Below are positions 1 through 8,180 of a DNA stretch of 64,000 bases, piece after piece. The stretch is taken from the NCBI RefSeq assembly GCF_001612555.1, contig NZ_CP015110.1:806001-870000 (forward strand), given 5' to 3'. The notes under the pieces are model-generated. The model was not told the DNA's origin and ran no database searches. It was given only the letters and a program-made list of their open reading frames with translations. The stretch comes from Acinetobacter sp. TGL-Y2 (GTDB lineage Bacteria > Pseudomonadota > Gammaproteobacteria > Pseudomonadales > Moraxellaceae). Numbering within the stretch: the stretch's first letter is position 1; every line of letters starts with the position of its first letter. A program made the translations under genes and the position numbers.

Positions 1-30
1 GAAAAAAGGCTTGTTACAGCAGATGTTTGT

Positions 31-64
31 TTAACCCCCAACCCCCTTAAAAAGGGGGCTTTTC
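31..64. repeat. G/C-run palindromic repeat, copy 1
   Basis: The sequence has two C-runs, then a T/A-rich loop and a G-run, so the second C-run and the G-run can form a 5-bp GC stem (CCCCC/GGGGG) with an extra C-run outside it. The same layout (stem plus one additional run) recurs at 144-176, 61013-61052, 62018-62053, 62082-62117 and 62181-62219. This copy lies upstream of the DUF559 gene and in the opposite orientation to copy 2. The family resemblance is seen directly; no function is assigned. Confidence 0.7.
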
Positions 65-143
65 TCATTCACAGATTTTATATCGTTAAAACTTCAAATT
101 TGGATTTAAAAAACTTTTTTGCTTATAAGTGAATTGATGTGAA

Positions 144-176
144 GTCTCCCCTTTAAAAGGGGAGATTTAGAGGGGT
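144..176. repeat. G/C-run palindromic repeat, copy 2
   Basis: A CTCCCC/GGGGAG stem around a TTTAAAA loop is followed by GATTTAGAGGGG, the extra G-run typical of this repeat family. It is inverted relative to the copy at 31-64 and ends about 50 bases before the ATG of the DUF559 gene, so it may form a hairpin in the leader of that transcript. Confidence 0.7.
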
Positions 177-229
177 ATGATTGCTTGAAAAAGGGAGAGC
201 TTTTGATTAAGGGAGTTCGAATAAAAACA

Positions 230-595
230 ATGCAAAAAATATTTAACAAAACTGAATATAAAGAACGCCGTCAAACCTTAGGTTCAGATATGACTGAACC
301 TGAACAACGGTTATGGTCAATTTTAAAAAATAAGCAAATGGGTGTGAAATTTCGCCGACAGCATGGCATAGGTCACTATATTGTTGATTTTTATAGTTCT
401 GAAATTAAACTGGTTATCGAAGTTGATGGAGAAAGTCATGGTACTGAGGAAGCACAAGCCTATGATCAAATTCGAGAAAACGATATGGTGAATTTAGGGT
501 TATATACGCTCAGATTTTCAAATCAAGAGGTGATGCAAAATTTACAAGGCGTCTTTGACTGTCTTCAACGGTATATTAATGACCCACAAAATTAA
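230..595 (+). CDS. DUF559 (VSR-like) endonuclease-domain protein
   Basis: A 121-residue protein of the DUF559 family, which has the PD-(D/E)XK fold of very-short-patch repair and restriction endonucleases. The family core is visible: TEPEQRLWSILKNKQ, then FRRQHGIGHYIVDFY, then LVIEVDGESH, which holds the likely acidic catalytic residues. The ATG at 230 is preferred over an in-frame TTG at 185 because the conserved part starts just after it. Family length is about 110-130 residues, so the gene looks complete. It sits directly upstream of hsdR and is preceded by two palindromic repeats. Such genes are common singletons in bacteria and their biological role is not established; a nuclease activity is inference from the fold. 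Confidence 0.85.
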   Translation: MQKIFNKTEYKERRQTLGSDMTEPEQRLWSILKNKQMGVKFRRQHGIGHYIVDFYSSEIKLVIEVDGESHGTEEAQAYDQIRENDMVNLGLYTLRFSNQEVMQNLQGVFDCLQRYINDPQN

Positions 596-752
596 AATTT
601 CGTCATGATATGCGGGGCGACTAGGTAGGATATGTTGAACTGCCTCAAGCGCTAAAAAAGTAAATTTAAAATAAGCGCTTGATCTGTGTCATAAAACACC
701 TAAAATTGAATGAATATGGGACTTTATAATGATTTTAATTTAGAGCAGATTG

Positions 753-3659
753 ATGTCGACGCAAAAAGAATTACAACTTGAAGAAGAACTGATTTCGCAG
801 CTTGTACAATTAGGCTATGAACGAATCACTTTACGTAAAGAAGACACCTTACTCGATAACTTAAAACAGCAGATTCAACGTTTTAATCAGATTGAAACAC
901 CATTTTCAAATGAAGAATGGAAACAAATTTGGTATTACCTCAGCAAAGAAATAACAGTCTTTAAAAAAGCTGAACTATTACGTGATCGTTGTCCTGTCAG
1001 TTTTGATGATGGAACCGTTAAACATCTACGATTTATTAGTGAACATGCAGAAGATAATTTCTTTCAAGTGTCCAATCAGATTATTGCCGATCATCGTGAC
1101 TTAGATGGCAGAACCAGTCGTTTTGATGTGACTTTACTCATCAATGGCTTTCCATTGGTTCAAATGGAAGTCAAAAAACGTGGCGTAGCCATTAGCCAAG
1201 CATTTAAACAAACCTTGGACTACACCAAAGCCGCTTATAAAGCAGGGCAAGGGCTGTTTGGATTTATTCAGTATTTTGTGATCAGTAATGGTGTGAACTG
1301 CCGTTATTACTCAAATGGAACCCAAGACATTGAGTTCGCTTTTCCTTGGGCGAGTCAAAACAACAAAGCCATTAATGATATTAATGAATTTACGCAAACT
1401 TTTTTGAATCCACATCACACCATCAAAATGCTGACACAATATATGGTGATGCACCAAACTACACAAAGTTTGATGACCTTACGTCCATATCAAATCTACG
1501 CCGTAGAAAACATGATTCAGCATGTACAAACATCAGATGAACATGCCTATATATGGCATACCACAGGTTCAGGTAAGACATTAACGTCCTTTAAAGCCAG
1601 TCAACTACTGATTAAACAACCCGATATTGAACGTGTGATTTTTGTGGTGGATCGCAAAGACTTAGATGGTCAAACGGCTGAAGAATTTAATAAGTTTCGA
1701 AAGAATTCCGTCGATAGCACCAAAAATACAGCCAATCTGGTTAAACAACTCACTGCGAAAGACAATCGCTTGGTGGTCACCACCATTCAAAAGCTGAACA
1801 ATGCGATTTCTAAAGATCGTTATGTAGAGCAGATGGGGGAACTTAAAGACAAAAAAGTGATCTTCATCTTTGATGAATGTCATCGCAGTCAATTTGGAAC
1901 GACCCATCAAAATATTCGTCGTTTCTTTAAACAAGCGCAAATGTTTGGATTTACGGGCACCCCTATTTTTGATAAAAATAGCTATAAAGACAGTGGTATC
2001 GAGCTGACCACGGACAAACTTTTCCCCCATTTACTGCATCAGTATGTGATCGTCAATGCAATTAACGATCATAACGTATTGCCTTTCAATATTGATTATC
2101 TAGGAAGATTTGTTCATAAAGATTCAACAGACGTCGAAGAAAAGATTAAAGGGATCGATACCAAAGAGCTATTTGAAAATGAAGCTCGAATAGAAAAAAT
2201 TGTTCGCGAAATATTAAAAGTTCATCCAATTAAAACCAAGCATCGTGACTTCAACGCGATGTTTTGTGTTTCATCTGTAGCCGCACTGATTAAATATGTA
2301 GATACATTTAAGAAAGTGCAAAATGAACTGCAACAACAGGCGGAGCAAAATAACGATATTTATCAGCCGCTCAAAATTACCACTATATTTTCATATGCTA
2401 AAGAAAAAGCCAACACAGAAGATGAATCCTCAAGCTCAGGAATTGCAGACGAGTCTGTAGATACGCCAGAACAAGTGGATGATTTAGCCGCAGCTAAAAT
2501 GGGCAAATATTTGAGCGAATATAATGAACAGTATGGAACGAGTTTTAATTTAACGGATGGCTTTTACGATTATTACGGTGATATCAGTCAGCGATTTAAA
2601 GGCTATGCATCCAAAGAATACCAAGCTCAAAGTATCGATTTATTAATCGTTGTGAATATGTTTCTGACAGGTTTTGATGCGAAGCATTTAAATACATTGT
2701 ATGTAGACAAAAATTTAAAATATCACGGTTTAATACAAGCCTATTCGAGAACAAACCGAGTGCTCTCTGAGCTTAAACCATTTGGTAATATTGTCTGTTT
2801 TAGAAATTTAAAACAGGCGACTGACGAAGCCTTAATTTTATTTTCAGATGAAAATGCAAAAAGCGTAGTGATTGTTGAAGCCTTTGATCAAGCATTGGCT
2901 CAATATGAAACGGCTGTGAACACTTTATTGACGATTACACCAACTTGCCAATCTGTAGATGAACTATTCGGTGAAAGTCAAAAAGCGTCCTTTGTGATGG
3001 CATTTAAAGAGGTGATGAAACTCAACAATAGATTGGGGCATTATACGGAGTACGATCAAGATCAGACCTCATTAAATCGACAAACATTTAATGACTATTC
3101 ATCTAAATATAAAGATTTGGCAAGACACTATGCATTGTCTCAAAGCGTTGATAACAAAAACCAGTCTGTGCTTGATGAGGTAGATTTTCAATTAGAGCTT
3201 TTATTTAGTGATCGTGTTGATGTCGACTATATTATAAGCTTAATTTCACTGATTGTTAAAACTCAAAATACTGAGAGAAGGGAGCAGCATATTGCTCAAC
3301 TTAACTCTATTTTAGACTCAAATGTTCATTTATATGACAAGAGAGATTTGATTGAAAAATTTATTCAGCAACAAATCCCAAAAATGCTGAACGGACAATC
3401 AGTACAAGACGCATTTAAATCGTTTTGGGATGTAGAAAAACAACAAGCATACGATATCTTTTGTCGTGATGAACATTTAAAGAAAATAGAGTTTAATAAA
3501 GTAGCAACGAATTTTGAGTTCACAGAACGCTTGCCATACACCCATGAAATTAAAGAATTACCTATTGAAAAGCCACCTTTATTAAAACGGCAACGTTACT
3601 ATGCAGAATTACAGGTTAAGACCAGTCATTTACTGAATCGATTTCAATTAAATTTTTAA
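753..3659 (+). CDS. hsdR: Type I restriction enzyme, R (HsdR) subunit
   Basis: A 968-residue type I restriction subunit, the ATP-dependent translocase and nuclease of an HsdRMS complex. The N-terminal nuclease shows D125 and E139-V-K141 (PD-(D/E)XK). The helicase core follows, with Walker A TTGSGKT near residues 270-276, a DECH box at 374-377, an FTGTP motif III, and QAYSRTNR as motif VI. A C-terminal helical region follows. The ATG at 753 is preceded by an in-frame TTG; neither has a strong ribosome site. The length is normal for the family. No hsdM or hsdS is visible, so they must lie left of the window or be missing; DUF559 is the immediate upstream neighbour. Confidence 0.93.
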   Translation: MSTQKELQLEEELISQLVQLGYERITLRKEDTLLDNLKQQIQRFNQIETPFSNEEWKQIWYYLSKEITVFKKAELLRDRCPVSFDDGTVKHLRFISEHAEDNFFQVSNQIIADHRDLDGRTSRFDVTLLINGFPLVQMEVKKRGVAISQAFKQTLDYTKAAYKAGQGLFGFIQYFVISNGVNCRYYSNGTQDIEFAFPWASQNNKAINDINEFTQTFLNPHHTIKMLTQYMVMHQTTQSLMTLRPYQIYAVENMIQHVQTSDEHAYIWHTTGSGKTLTSFKASQLLIKQPDIERVIFVVDRKDLDGQTAEEFNKFRKNSVDSTKNTANLVKQLTAKDNRLVVTTIQKLNNAISKDRYVEQMGELKDKKVIFIFDECHRSQFGTTHQNIRRFFKQAQMFGFTGTPIFDKNSYKDSGIELTTDKLFPHLLHQYVIVNAINDHNVLPFNIDYLGRFVHKDSTDVEEKIKGIDTKELFENEARIEKIVREILKVHPIKTKHRDFNAMFCVSSVAALIKYVDTFKKVQNELQQQAEQNNDIYQPLKITTIFSYAKEKANTEDESSSSGIADESVDTPEQVDDLAAAKMGKYLSEYNEQYGTSFNLTDGFYDYYGDISQRFKGYASKEYQAQSIDLLIVVNMFLTGFDAKHLNTLYVDKNLKYHGLIQAYSRTNRVLSELKPFGNIVCFRNLKQATDEALILFSDENAKSVVIVEAFDQALAQYETAVNTLLTITPTCQSVDELFGESQKASFVMAFKEVMKLNNRLGHYTEYDQDQTSLNRQTFNDYSSKYKDLARHYALSQSVDNKNQSVLDEVDFQLELLFSDRVDVDYIISLISLIVKTQNTERREQHIAQLNSILDSNVHLYDKRDLIEKFIQQQIPKMLNGQSVQDAFKSFWDVEKQQAYDIFCRDEHLKKIEFNKVATNFEFTERLPYTHEIKELPIEKPPLLKRQRYYAELQVKTSHLLNRFQLNF

Positions 3660-3744
3660 ATTAATTTTTGTTATAGTTCTGCCTGATTTGATCTGTAGTC
3701 TGCGTTTAAAGGAAGCAAAAATATTGCGTGCTAATAAGGGCTAT

Positions 3745-3752
3745 GATTTAGG
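3745..3752. repeat. Target-site duplication, left (IS1-family element)
   Basis: GATTTAGG directly abuts the left inverted repeat and is repeated exactly at 4570-4577 on the right side. Eight bases is a normal IS1-family duplication length. Confidence 0.9.
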
Positions 3753-3760
3753 GGTAGTGT

Positions 3761-4225
3761 CTAAATATGACGTGTTAACCACTTATCTTTCATGTCTTGA
3801 TTGTATTTTAATAAAAACATATGCAAGACAGCTTCATGATTTTCTTTCTTCTTCGAAAAGCTTAAAGTTTTCCGTGTAAAACGCCCTAAGCGATTTCTTA
3901 ATGTGGCATTGAACCGCTCAACATGGTTCGTTAAACCTGTATGTTTACCTACAGAGCGATGGGTACCAGGATCAAACACCTCAGCATAACTTGACCAATA
4001 ATCACTACATGTTGCTAAATTAAAGTAGCTTGAGGGAATACGGCAACGTAAATCTGTACATGTTTTATCATTGCGCTGACCACATACATAAGCGACGACC
4101 TGACGTGTACGACAGCATAGTGCAATCCAACTCCAAACCTTATGACGACGAGCTTTTACAAAGCTCCAAAGTTCATCCAGTTCTAGAACATCTGTTGGAT
4201 GAGCATCAAGTAATTCGTCACTCAA
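3761..4225 (-). CDS. IS1-family transposase, InsB part (DDE domain)
   Basis: This 154-codon frame encodes the catalytic half of an IS1 transposase. Candidate acidic residues are seen in LDELWSFV, CSDYWSSY and NHVERFNATLRNRLGR; the latter also holds the R and following K residues of the IS1 motif. It overlaps the end of the upstream insA frame by a few bases. In this family InsB is normally made as an InsAB' fusion by -1 frameshifting, and an A-rich run (minus strand, about 4230-4245) at the overlap is a suitable slippery site. No internal stop is seen, so the element may be active. Confidence 0.88.
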   Translation of the reverse strand: MSDELLDAHPTDVLELDELWSFVKARRHKVWSWIALCCRTRQVVAYVCGQRNDKTCTDLRCRIPSSYFNLATCSDYWSSYAEVFDPGTHRSVGKHTGLTNHVERFNATLRNRLGRFTRKTLSFSKKKENHEAVLHMFLLKYNQDMKDKWLTRHI

Positions 4226-4499
4226 TTTCCTGTTGTTTACTTTTTTTTATCCATCCCATGAGCGTTTGAGGTGCAACACCAAATAGACGCTGCATGCCTC
4301 TTAAACTGCCTCGTTCAAGATAAGTATTGATGATGAGTTCTTTTTGCTCTTCGGTATATTTGATTTTAGGTTTGAGCACACTTGATCGACCGCAATCTTT
4401 ACATCTGAACTGCGCATTCCCGCTTTTATTGTGTCCATTCTTATAAATATTTGCTGATTGGCAACGGGTACATAAGTAGCTTATCGTTTCTATGATCAT
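4218..4499 (-). CDS. IS1-family InsA, zinc-finger/HTH DNA-binding protein
   Basis: A 93-residue InsA-type protein. It begins with a four-cysteine zinc finger (CTRCQSANIYKNG, then FRCKDCGRS) and continues with an HTH-like segment (RGSLRGMQRLFGVAPQTLMGWIKK). In IS1 this protein binds the terminal inverted repeats and represses transposition; as the N-terminal part of InsAB' it targets the transposase. It starts about 70 bases inside the right end of the element, as expected. Confidence 0.88.
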   Translation of the reverse strand: MIIETISYLCTRCQSANIYKNGHNKSGNAQFRCKDCGRSSVLKPKIKYTEEQKELIINTYLERGSLRGMQRLFGVAPQTLMGWIKKSKQQEIE

Positions 4500-4569
4500 G
4501 TTTAAGGTCTATTACTCAGGTATTTTTAAGTCTATTCTAGATTGAACCACGTTAATTTTGCACACTACC

Positions 4570-4577
4570 GATTTAGG
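4570..4577. repeat. Target-site duplication, right (IS1-family element)
   Basis: GATTTAGG, identical to 3745-3752, directly next to the right inverted repeat. Confidence 0.9.
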
Positions 4578-4698
4578 ATTCTTAGAAAATGATATAGGCA
4601 AGAATACAAAAATCTTTAGCTTACCTAGTTGAAGTAAATTGATTCGAGTTTATGCAATCAAAGATGCTATTTTTAGTTGGGAATCCTGAAAATAGAGA

Positions 4699-4835
4699 GC
4701 AACAAAGGCAACAAGGGCAACACCCTTATAGATAAAGGCTTTGAACGTGTTGCCCAAGCTAAAAAAAAGAGGTAACAGTCTGAAAGATAGATATATCAAG
4801 TATGTTGCCTGTATTGCCCATGTTGCCCATCAAAA
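4699..4835. repeat. GCAAC/GTTGC box cluster ahead of the ssb remnant
   Basis: Several GCAAC boxes (near 4699, 4708 and 4717) face GTTGC boxes (near 4748, 4804 and 4820). One pair, GGGCAACAC (4715-4723) and GTGTTGCCC (4747-4755), is a perfect 9-bp inverted repeat. The cluster immediately precedes the ssb pseudogene. It could be an operator or part of a replication or phage-type control region; the sequence alone does not decide. Confidence 0.5.
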
Positions 4836-4880
4836 ATAGGCATTCTGAGAAAAATCAGGAGATTTATAACCCTGCCAAAC

Positions 4881-5201
4881 GTGAACAAAGTCATTTTAAT
4901 GGGTGTATTAGGTCGTGACCCTGAAATAAAACAATTCCCTAACGGCGGAAGTATTGCCACTTTTAGTATGGCTACCACTGAGCAATGGAAAGACAAGACC
5001 ATTGGAGAACGTAAAGAGCGTTGAGAGTGGCATAGAATTACTACCAGCAATCGATTAGCTGAGATTGCCAGTAGTAAGTACCTCAAGAAAGGTGGAAAGG
5101 TCTATATTGAGGGTTCATTGCGTACAAGGAAGTGGAAAGACCAAAGCGGATCAGATCGGGAACTAACAGAAATCAAAGCCGAAACGTTGCAATTGCTTTG
5201 A
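4881..5201 (+). pseudogene. ssb: Single-stranded DNA-binding protein, broken by a TGA codon
   Basis: Read through, the 106 codons give a clear SSB OB-fold protein: NKVILMGVLGRDPEIKQFPNG at the start, [15 protein letters not shown] in the middle, [17 protein letters not shown] near the end, then a short tail. A TGA at 5022-5024 replaces the codon normally encoding Thr before EWHRI, and no frameshift is present. The acidic C-terminal tail of housekeeping SSB is absent; short tail-less SSBs are typical of plasmids, phages and integrative elements. A GTG at 4881 is the apparent start. It is inferred to be a dead relic of an element's replication module. Confidence 0.85.
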
Positions 5202-5275
5202 TGCAGTCTAGTTAAGACTTTTAATCTTTATTTTTCCCATCTAAATCAACACATGACCATTAATATATTTATACC

Positions 5276-5468
5276 ATCGACATATTAAGAGCCTCATGTT
5301 CGATCTTTTGGATTTTATCGACATATCTATCTGATCATGTTTATTGCATCGACATGATTCCAATCACATGTCGATTTTTATAAAAAATATCGACATGAAG
5401 GGCATGTTATGTTTATCCTATCGACATAAACTAAAAGTTATGTCGATTTTTCTTATTGAAATCGACAC
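5276..5468. promoter_or_regulatory. Helically phased ATCGACAT box array upstream of fic
   Basis: Exact ATCGACAT copies lie at 5276, 5317, 5348, 5389 and 5420, exact inverted copies (ATGTCGAT) at 5368 and 5440, and a one-mismatch copy (ATCGACAC) at 5461. Start-to-start distances are 41, 31, 20, 21, 31, 20 and 21 bases, close to whole multiples of the helical repeat. The triplet direct-inverted-direct occurs twice, 72 bases apart. The last box ends 18 bases before the fic ATG. It is inferred to be a cooperative operator, all boxes facing the same side of the helix. Confidence 0.8.
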
Positions 5469-5485
5469 AAAATGAGATAACAGTA

Positions 5486-6595
5486 ATGAGCCAATGGCAA
5501 GCAGATCAACCATATAACGCTTTACCATATCTACCTCCATCACAAGATGTAGAAAATAAAGCTGTATTAAAATTATGTATTGAAGCCAGATCAGCACTAG
5601 CTGAATTAAAGCAGGCTGGGGAATTGATACCAAATCAAACGATTCTTATAAATATTATTCCGTTACTAGAAGCAAAAGACAGTTCTGAAATTGAAAACAT
5701 TGTTACGACTACAGATAAGCTTTTTCAACACGCGCAAGGTAATGATGAACATGCAGACCATGCAACTAAAGAGGCTTTAAGGTATAGAACTGCATTGTAT
5801 AAAGGGGTTCAATCAATTAAAGAAAGACCACTATGTACAGGTACAACTATTGAGATATGCCAAACAATTAAAGGCGTAGATTTAGGTATTAGAGCAACGA
5901 CTGGTACAGCATTAAAAAATAGTTATACAGGAGAAATTATTTATACTCCTCCAGCAGGTGAAGATGTAATTCGGACATTATTATCTGATTGGGAAAAATT
6001 TATTCATTACAATGAAGAATTAGACCCTTTGGTGAAAATGGCTATAGCTCATTATCAATTCGAAGCAATTCATCCTTTTATTGATGGGAATGGTCGTACA
6101 GGAAGAATTTTAAATATTCTCTACCTTATGGATTGTAACTTATTAAGTTTACCTATTCTTTATCTAAGTCGATTCATTATTCAAAATAAATCACAATATT
6201 ACGAGTTATTACTCAATGTGACCAAAGATGGAGATTGGCGTCCTTGGGTGATGTTTATGCTACAAGCTGTAAAGAACACTAGTGAGTGGACTATATCTAA
6301 AATTACAGCTATCAAGAGCTTACATGAACATACTATTGAATATATAAAAACCCATGCAGATAAAATATATACTCGTGAGTTAGTTGATACTATTTTTGAG
6401 CAACCTTATAGTCGTATAACCAATCTAGTTGATAAAAATATAGCAAAGCGTCAAGCAGCATCAACATACTTAAAAAAACTTGTGGAAATTGGTGTACTAC
6501 GTGAGTTACAGCTGGGTAAAGAAAAGCTATTTGTCCATCCTAAGCTCTTAGAGTTGTTACGAGATGATAATAATCAATTCATACGATACGACTAA
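5486..6595 (+). CDS. Fic-domain protein, putative AMP transferase with N-terminal inhibitory motif
   Basis: A 369-residue class II-like Fic protein. The catalytic motif HPFIDGNGRTGR is at residues 196-207, with the catalytic His at 196. An inhibitory-helix match, S66-S-E-I-E70-N71 ([S/T]xxxE[G/N]), lies in the N-terminal part, so self-inhibition of AMPylation is likely. The C-terminal third resembles a winged-helix segment (RQAASTYLKKLVEIGVLREL), common in this Fic subfamily and suggestive of DNA binding. The ATG at 5486 is chosen over an upstream TTG that lies inside the operator array. No antitoxin partner is seen. Target unknown. The winged helix could bind the ATCGACAT array, making the gene autoregulatory (inference). 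Confidence 0.87.
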   Translation: MSQWQADQPYNALPYLPPSQDVENKAVLKLCIEARSALAELKQAGELIPNQTILINIIPLLEAKDSSEIENIVTTTDKLFQHAQGNDEHADHATKEALRYRTALYKGVQSIKERPLCTGTTIEICQTIKGVDLGIRATTGTALKNSYTGEIIYTPPAGEDVIRTLLSDWEKFIHYNEELDPLVKMAIAHYQFEAIHPFIDGNGRTGRILNILYLMDCNLLSLPILYLSRFIIQNKSQYYELLLNVTKDGDWRPWVMFMLQAVKNTSEWTISKITAIKSLHEHTIEYIKTHADKIYTRELVDTIFEQPYSRITNLVDKNIAKRQAASTYLKKLVEIGVLRELQLGKEKLFVHPKLLELLRDDNNQFIRYD

Positions 6596-7470
6596 ACAAC
6601 AGCCTCCTTAATCCCGGGCTTTTTATTGGGTGTGATAGCCATTTCAATAAGTGCCATTTCATCAAGGAAAACTCTGTATTTTGTCTTGCTAGGCTTAGAT
6701 ATACAGTACCTACCAATAAACATGCTGAAAGGCAGTGCTGGTAAGCCATTCACTCACAATTGAAAGTGCTGTTTTGTATAGCTACGTAAAGAAAAATATG
6801 CTTAATTCCACATTTAAAATGCTGTATTGATGACAGTGCAATTTTGCGTTCAACCTTAGAACCAATGATTTAGTGAAGTGGGATAATCCCATATCACAAA
6901 ACGCAATTTTGCGGTTACCTTAGAAAACAATAATTTAACTTATCGTCATAAGTGGCGAAAAGGTCGGGATTCTAAAACCAACCCATAACAATATGATTAT
7001 GCTGAAAACTGTCAGAAGTGCAGATATGCACTTTTAATTAACTTTATATGCACTTTTAACCTTTAGAATTTAACTTTTAGATTAAAAAATATACTGAAAG
7101 TTAACTTGTGGATTAATCTTAAAAACACGAAACTCTTGTAAATAGAGTGATGTAGGTAGAAAGTTAACTTTTAGATGCACTTTTTTGCTGGAAAAAGAAT
7201 TTTTTTATACGTGTGATGGATGGTGGTCTAGGTTGTTCCAATGTTTTTAACTTTTAATATCCCCCCCTTGCTATTGACCTAACTTGTACGAGTCATGCAA
7301 ATTATTCTTAAAATGTGTAATGACTTGTCATGGCTAATCGATAAAATGATGAGACTATTCGAAATTTCGTTAAAAGCCGATATGGTTTCTCGTTATTAGA
7401 TTTAATGTTTACGGTTGTTCATTTATTGTGTTTAAATAAACTATTATATAAGCAGTATTAAACAAAAATA
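6596..7470. other. Gene-poor, repeat-rich AT stretch
   Basis: No convincing coding frame is seen. An imperfect direct repeat of about 36 bases (6838-6873 and 6903-6938) starts with GCAATTTTGCG. Further right, ATGCACTTTT occurs at 7026, 7048 and 7175, and TTAACTTTTAGAT-like units near 7070, 7099 and 7164. These iterated units resemble plasmid iterons or operator arrays, but no replication initiator gene lies next to them. Confidence 0.5.
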
Positions 7471-7983
7471 ATGAAAGCCCTCATAACAATAGGTTGCAAG
7501 ACAGATCACGGTGGAATTGTCGTAGAAGCTGATAGTTCTTTTCTAGTTGAAGGTAAGTCAGTTCATTTAGAAGGTATGAAGCATGTATGCCCTAAATGTA
7601 AAAAGAGTGTTTCGGCTATTTCTTTAGGTAAAGGCTTTCTAACTGTAGGCTCTAAGACCATCATTATGGCAGGTGATAAGACTACGTGTGGAGCTACATT
7701 CCTACCTCAACAAAATTTAGTTGTTAGAGCAAATGGCAGTGGCTTAGGTAAAGCCAATGCTGCTAGTTCTTCTTTTATGACTAATAAGCAGTATTCAGGT
7801 CAATACCAATTAATTAATGAATTAGATGGTCAACCATATAAAAATATCAAATATAACATTACTTATGATGATGAATCTTCTGTTGAAGGTATAACTGATG
7901 AAGAAGGTATGACTGAAAAATTAAGTTATCGTGATCAACCTAACACTATCACTATTCAAGTAGCGGAGGATGAAGGATGGTAG
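7471..7983 (+). CDS. PAAR-domain protein (type VI secretion spike tip)
   Basis: A 170-residue protein whose first ~90 residues form a PAAR domain: CKTDHGGIVVEAD, then GKSVHLEGMKHVCPKCKKS, then GSKTIIMAGDKTTCGA. The His and Cys residues fit the metal-binding tip. PAAR proteins cap the VgrG spike of a type VI secretion system and carry or recruit effectors. The C-terminal ~80 residues look like a small beta-rich extension (transthyretin-like adaptor is possible). The next gene's ATG overlaps this gene's stop, indicating translational coupling to the effector candidate. No VgrG or other secretion gene is in the window, so this is an orphan effector module. Confidence 0.85.
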   Translation: MKALITIGCKTDHGGIVVEADSSFLVEGKSVHLEGMKHVCPKCKKSVSAISLGKGFLTVGSKTIIMAGDKTTCGATFLPQQNLVVRANGSGLGKANAASSSFMTNKQYSGQYQLINELDGQPYKNIKYNITYDDESSVEGITDEEGMTEKLSYRDQPNTITIQVAEDEGW

Positions 7984-8180
7984 ATGTTCATAATGGTCAA
8001 ACAACTCAAAGAGCTACAGTTCAAAAGGTAAATGTAAAACTTCCAATCCGTTTGGTACTTTATGGAGGGGCTAGATCATTAGGTGACAATGGTGCTTTTT
8101 ATAATGCTTCTAAAAATGTGATTGCTGATTATAAAAATGATTTACCTGTTAAGTCCTATTTCATATCAAAAGGTATGTTA

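Larger units (their letters stand above)
3753..4569 (-). mobile_element. IS1-family insertion sequence
   Basis: An 817-bp element bounded by GGTAGTGT (3753-3760) and its complement ACACTACC (4562-4569), with imperfect inverted repeats continuing inward, and flanked by a perfect 8-bp target duplication. It carries two overlapping frames on the minus strand, the IS1 InsA/InsB arrangement. Removing the element and one duplication restores a short continuous frame across the junction, so the insertion is simple and looks recent. Confidence 0.92.

Noticed and set aside
1662..2030. Minus-strand frame inside hsdR
   Set aside because: It lies wholly within the helicase coding sequence, has no recognisable domain and no ribosome site.
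3688..3879. Short frame running into the IS1-family element
   Set aside because: It crosses the left end of the element and its second half is the reverse of the transposase gene; only the first part is pre-insertion sequence.
5276..5468. ATCGACAT array as a CRISPR
   Set aside because: The unit is only 8 bases, occurs in both orientations and spacers vary from 12 to 33 bases; no cas gene is near.
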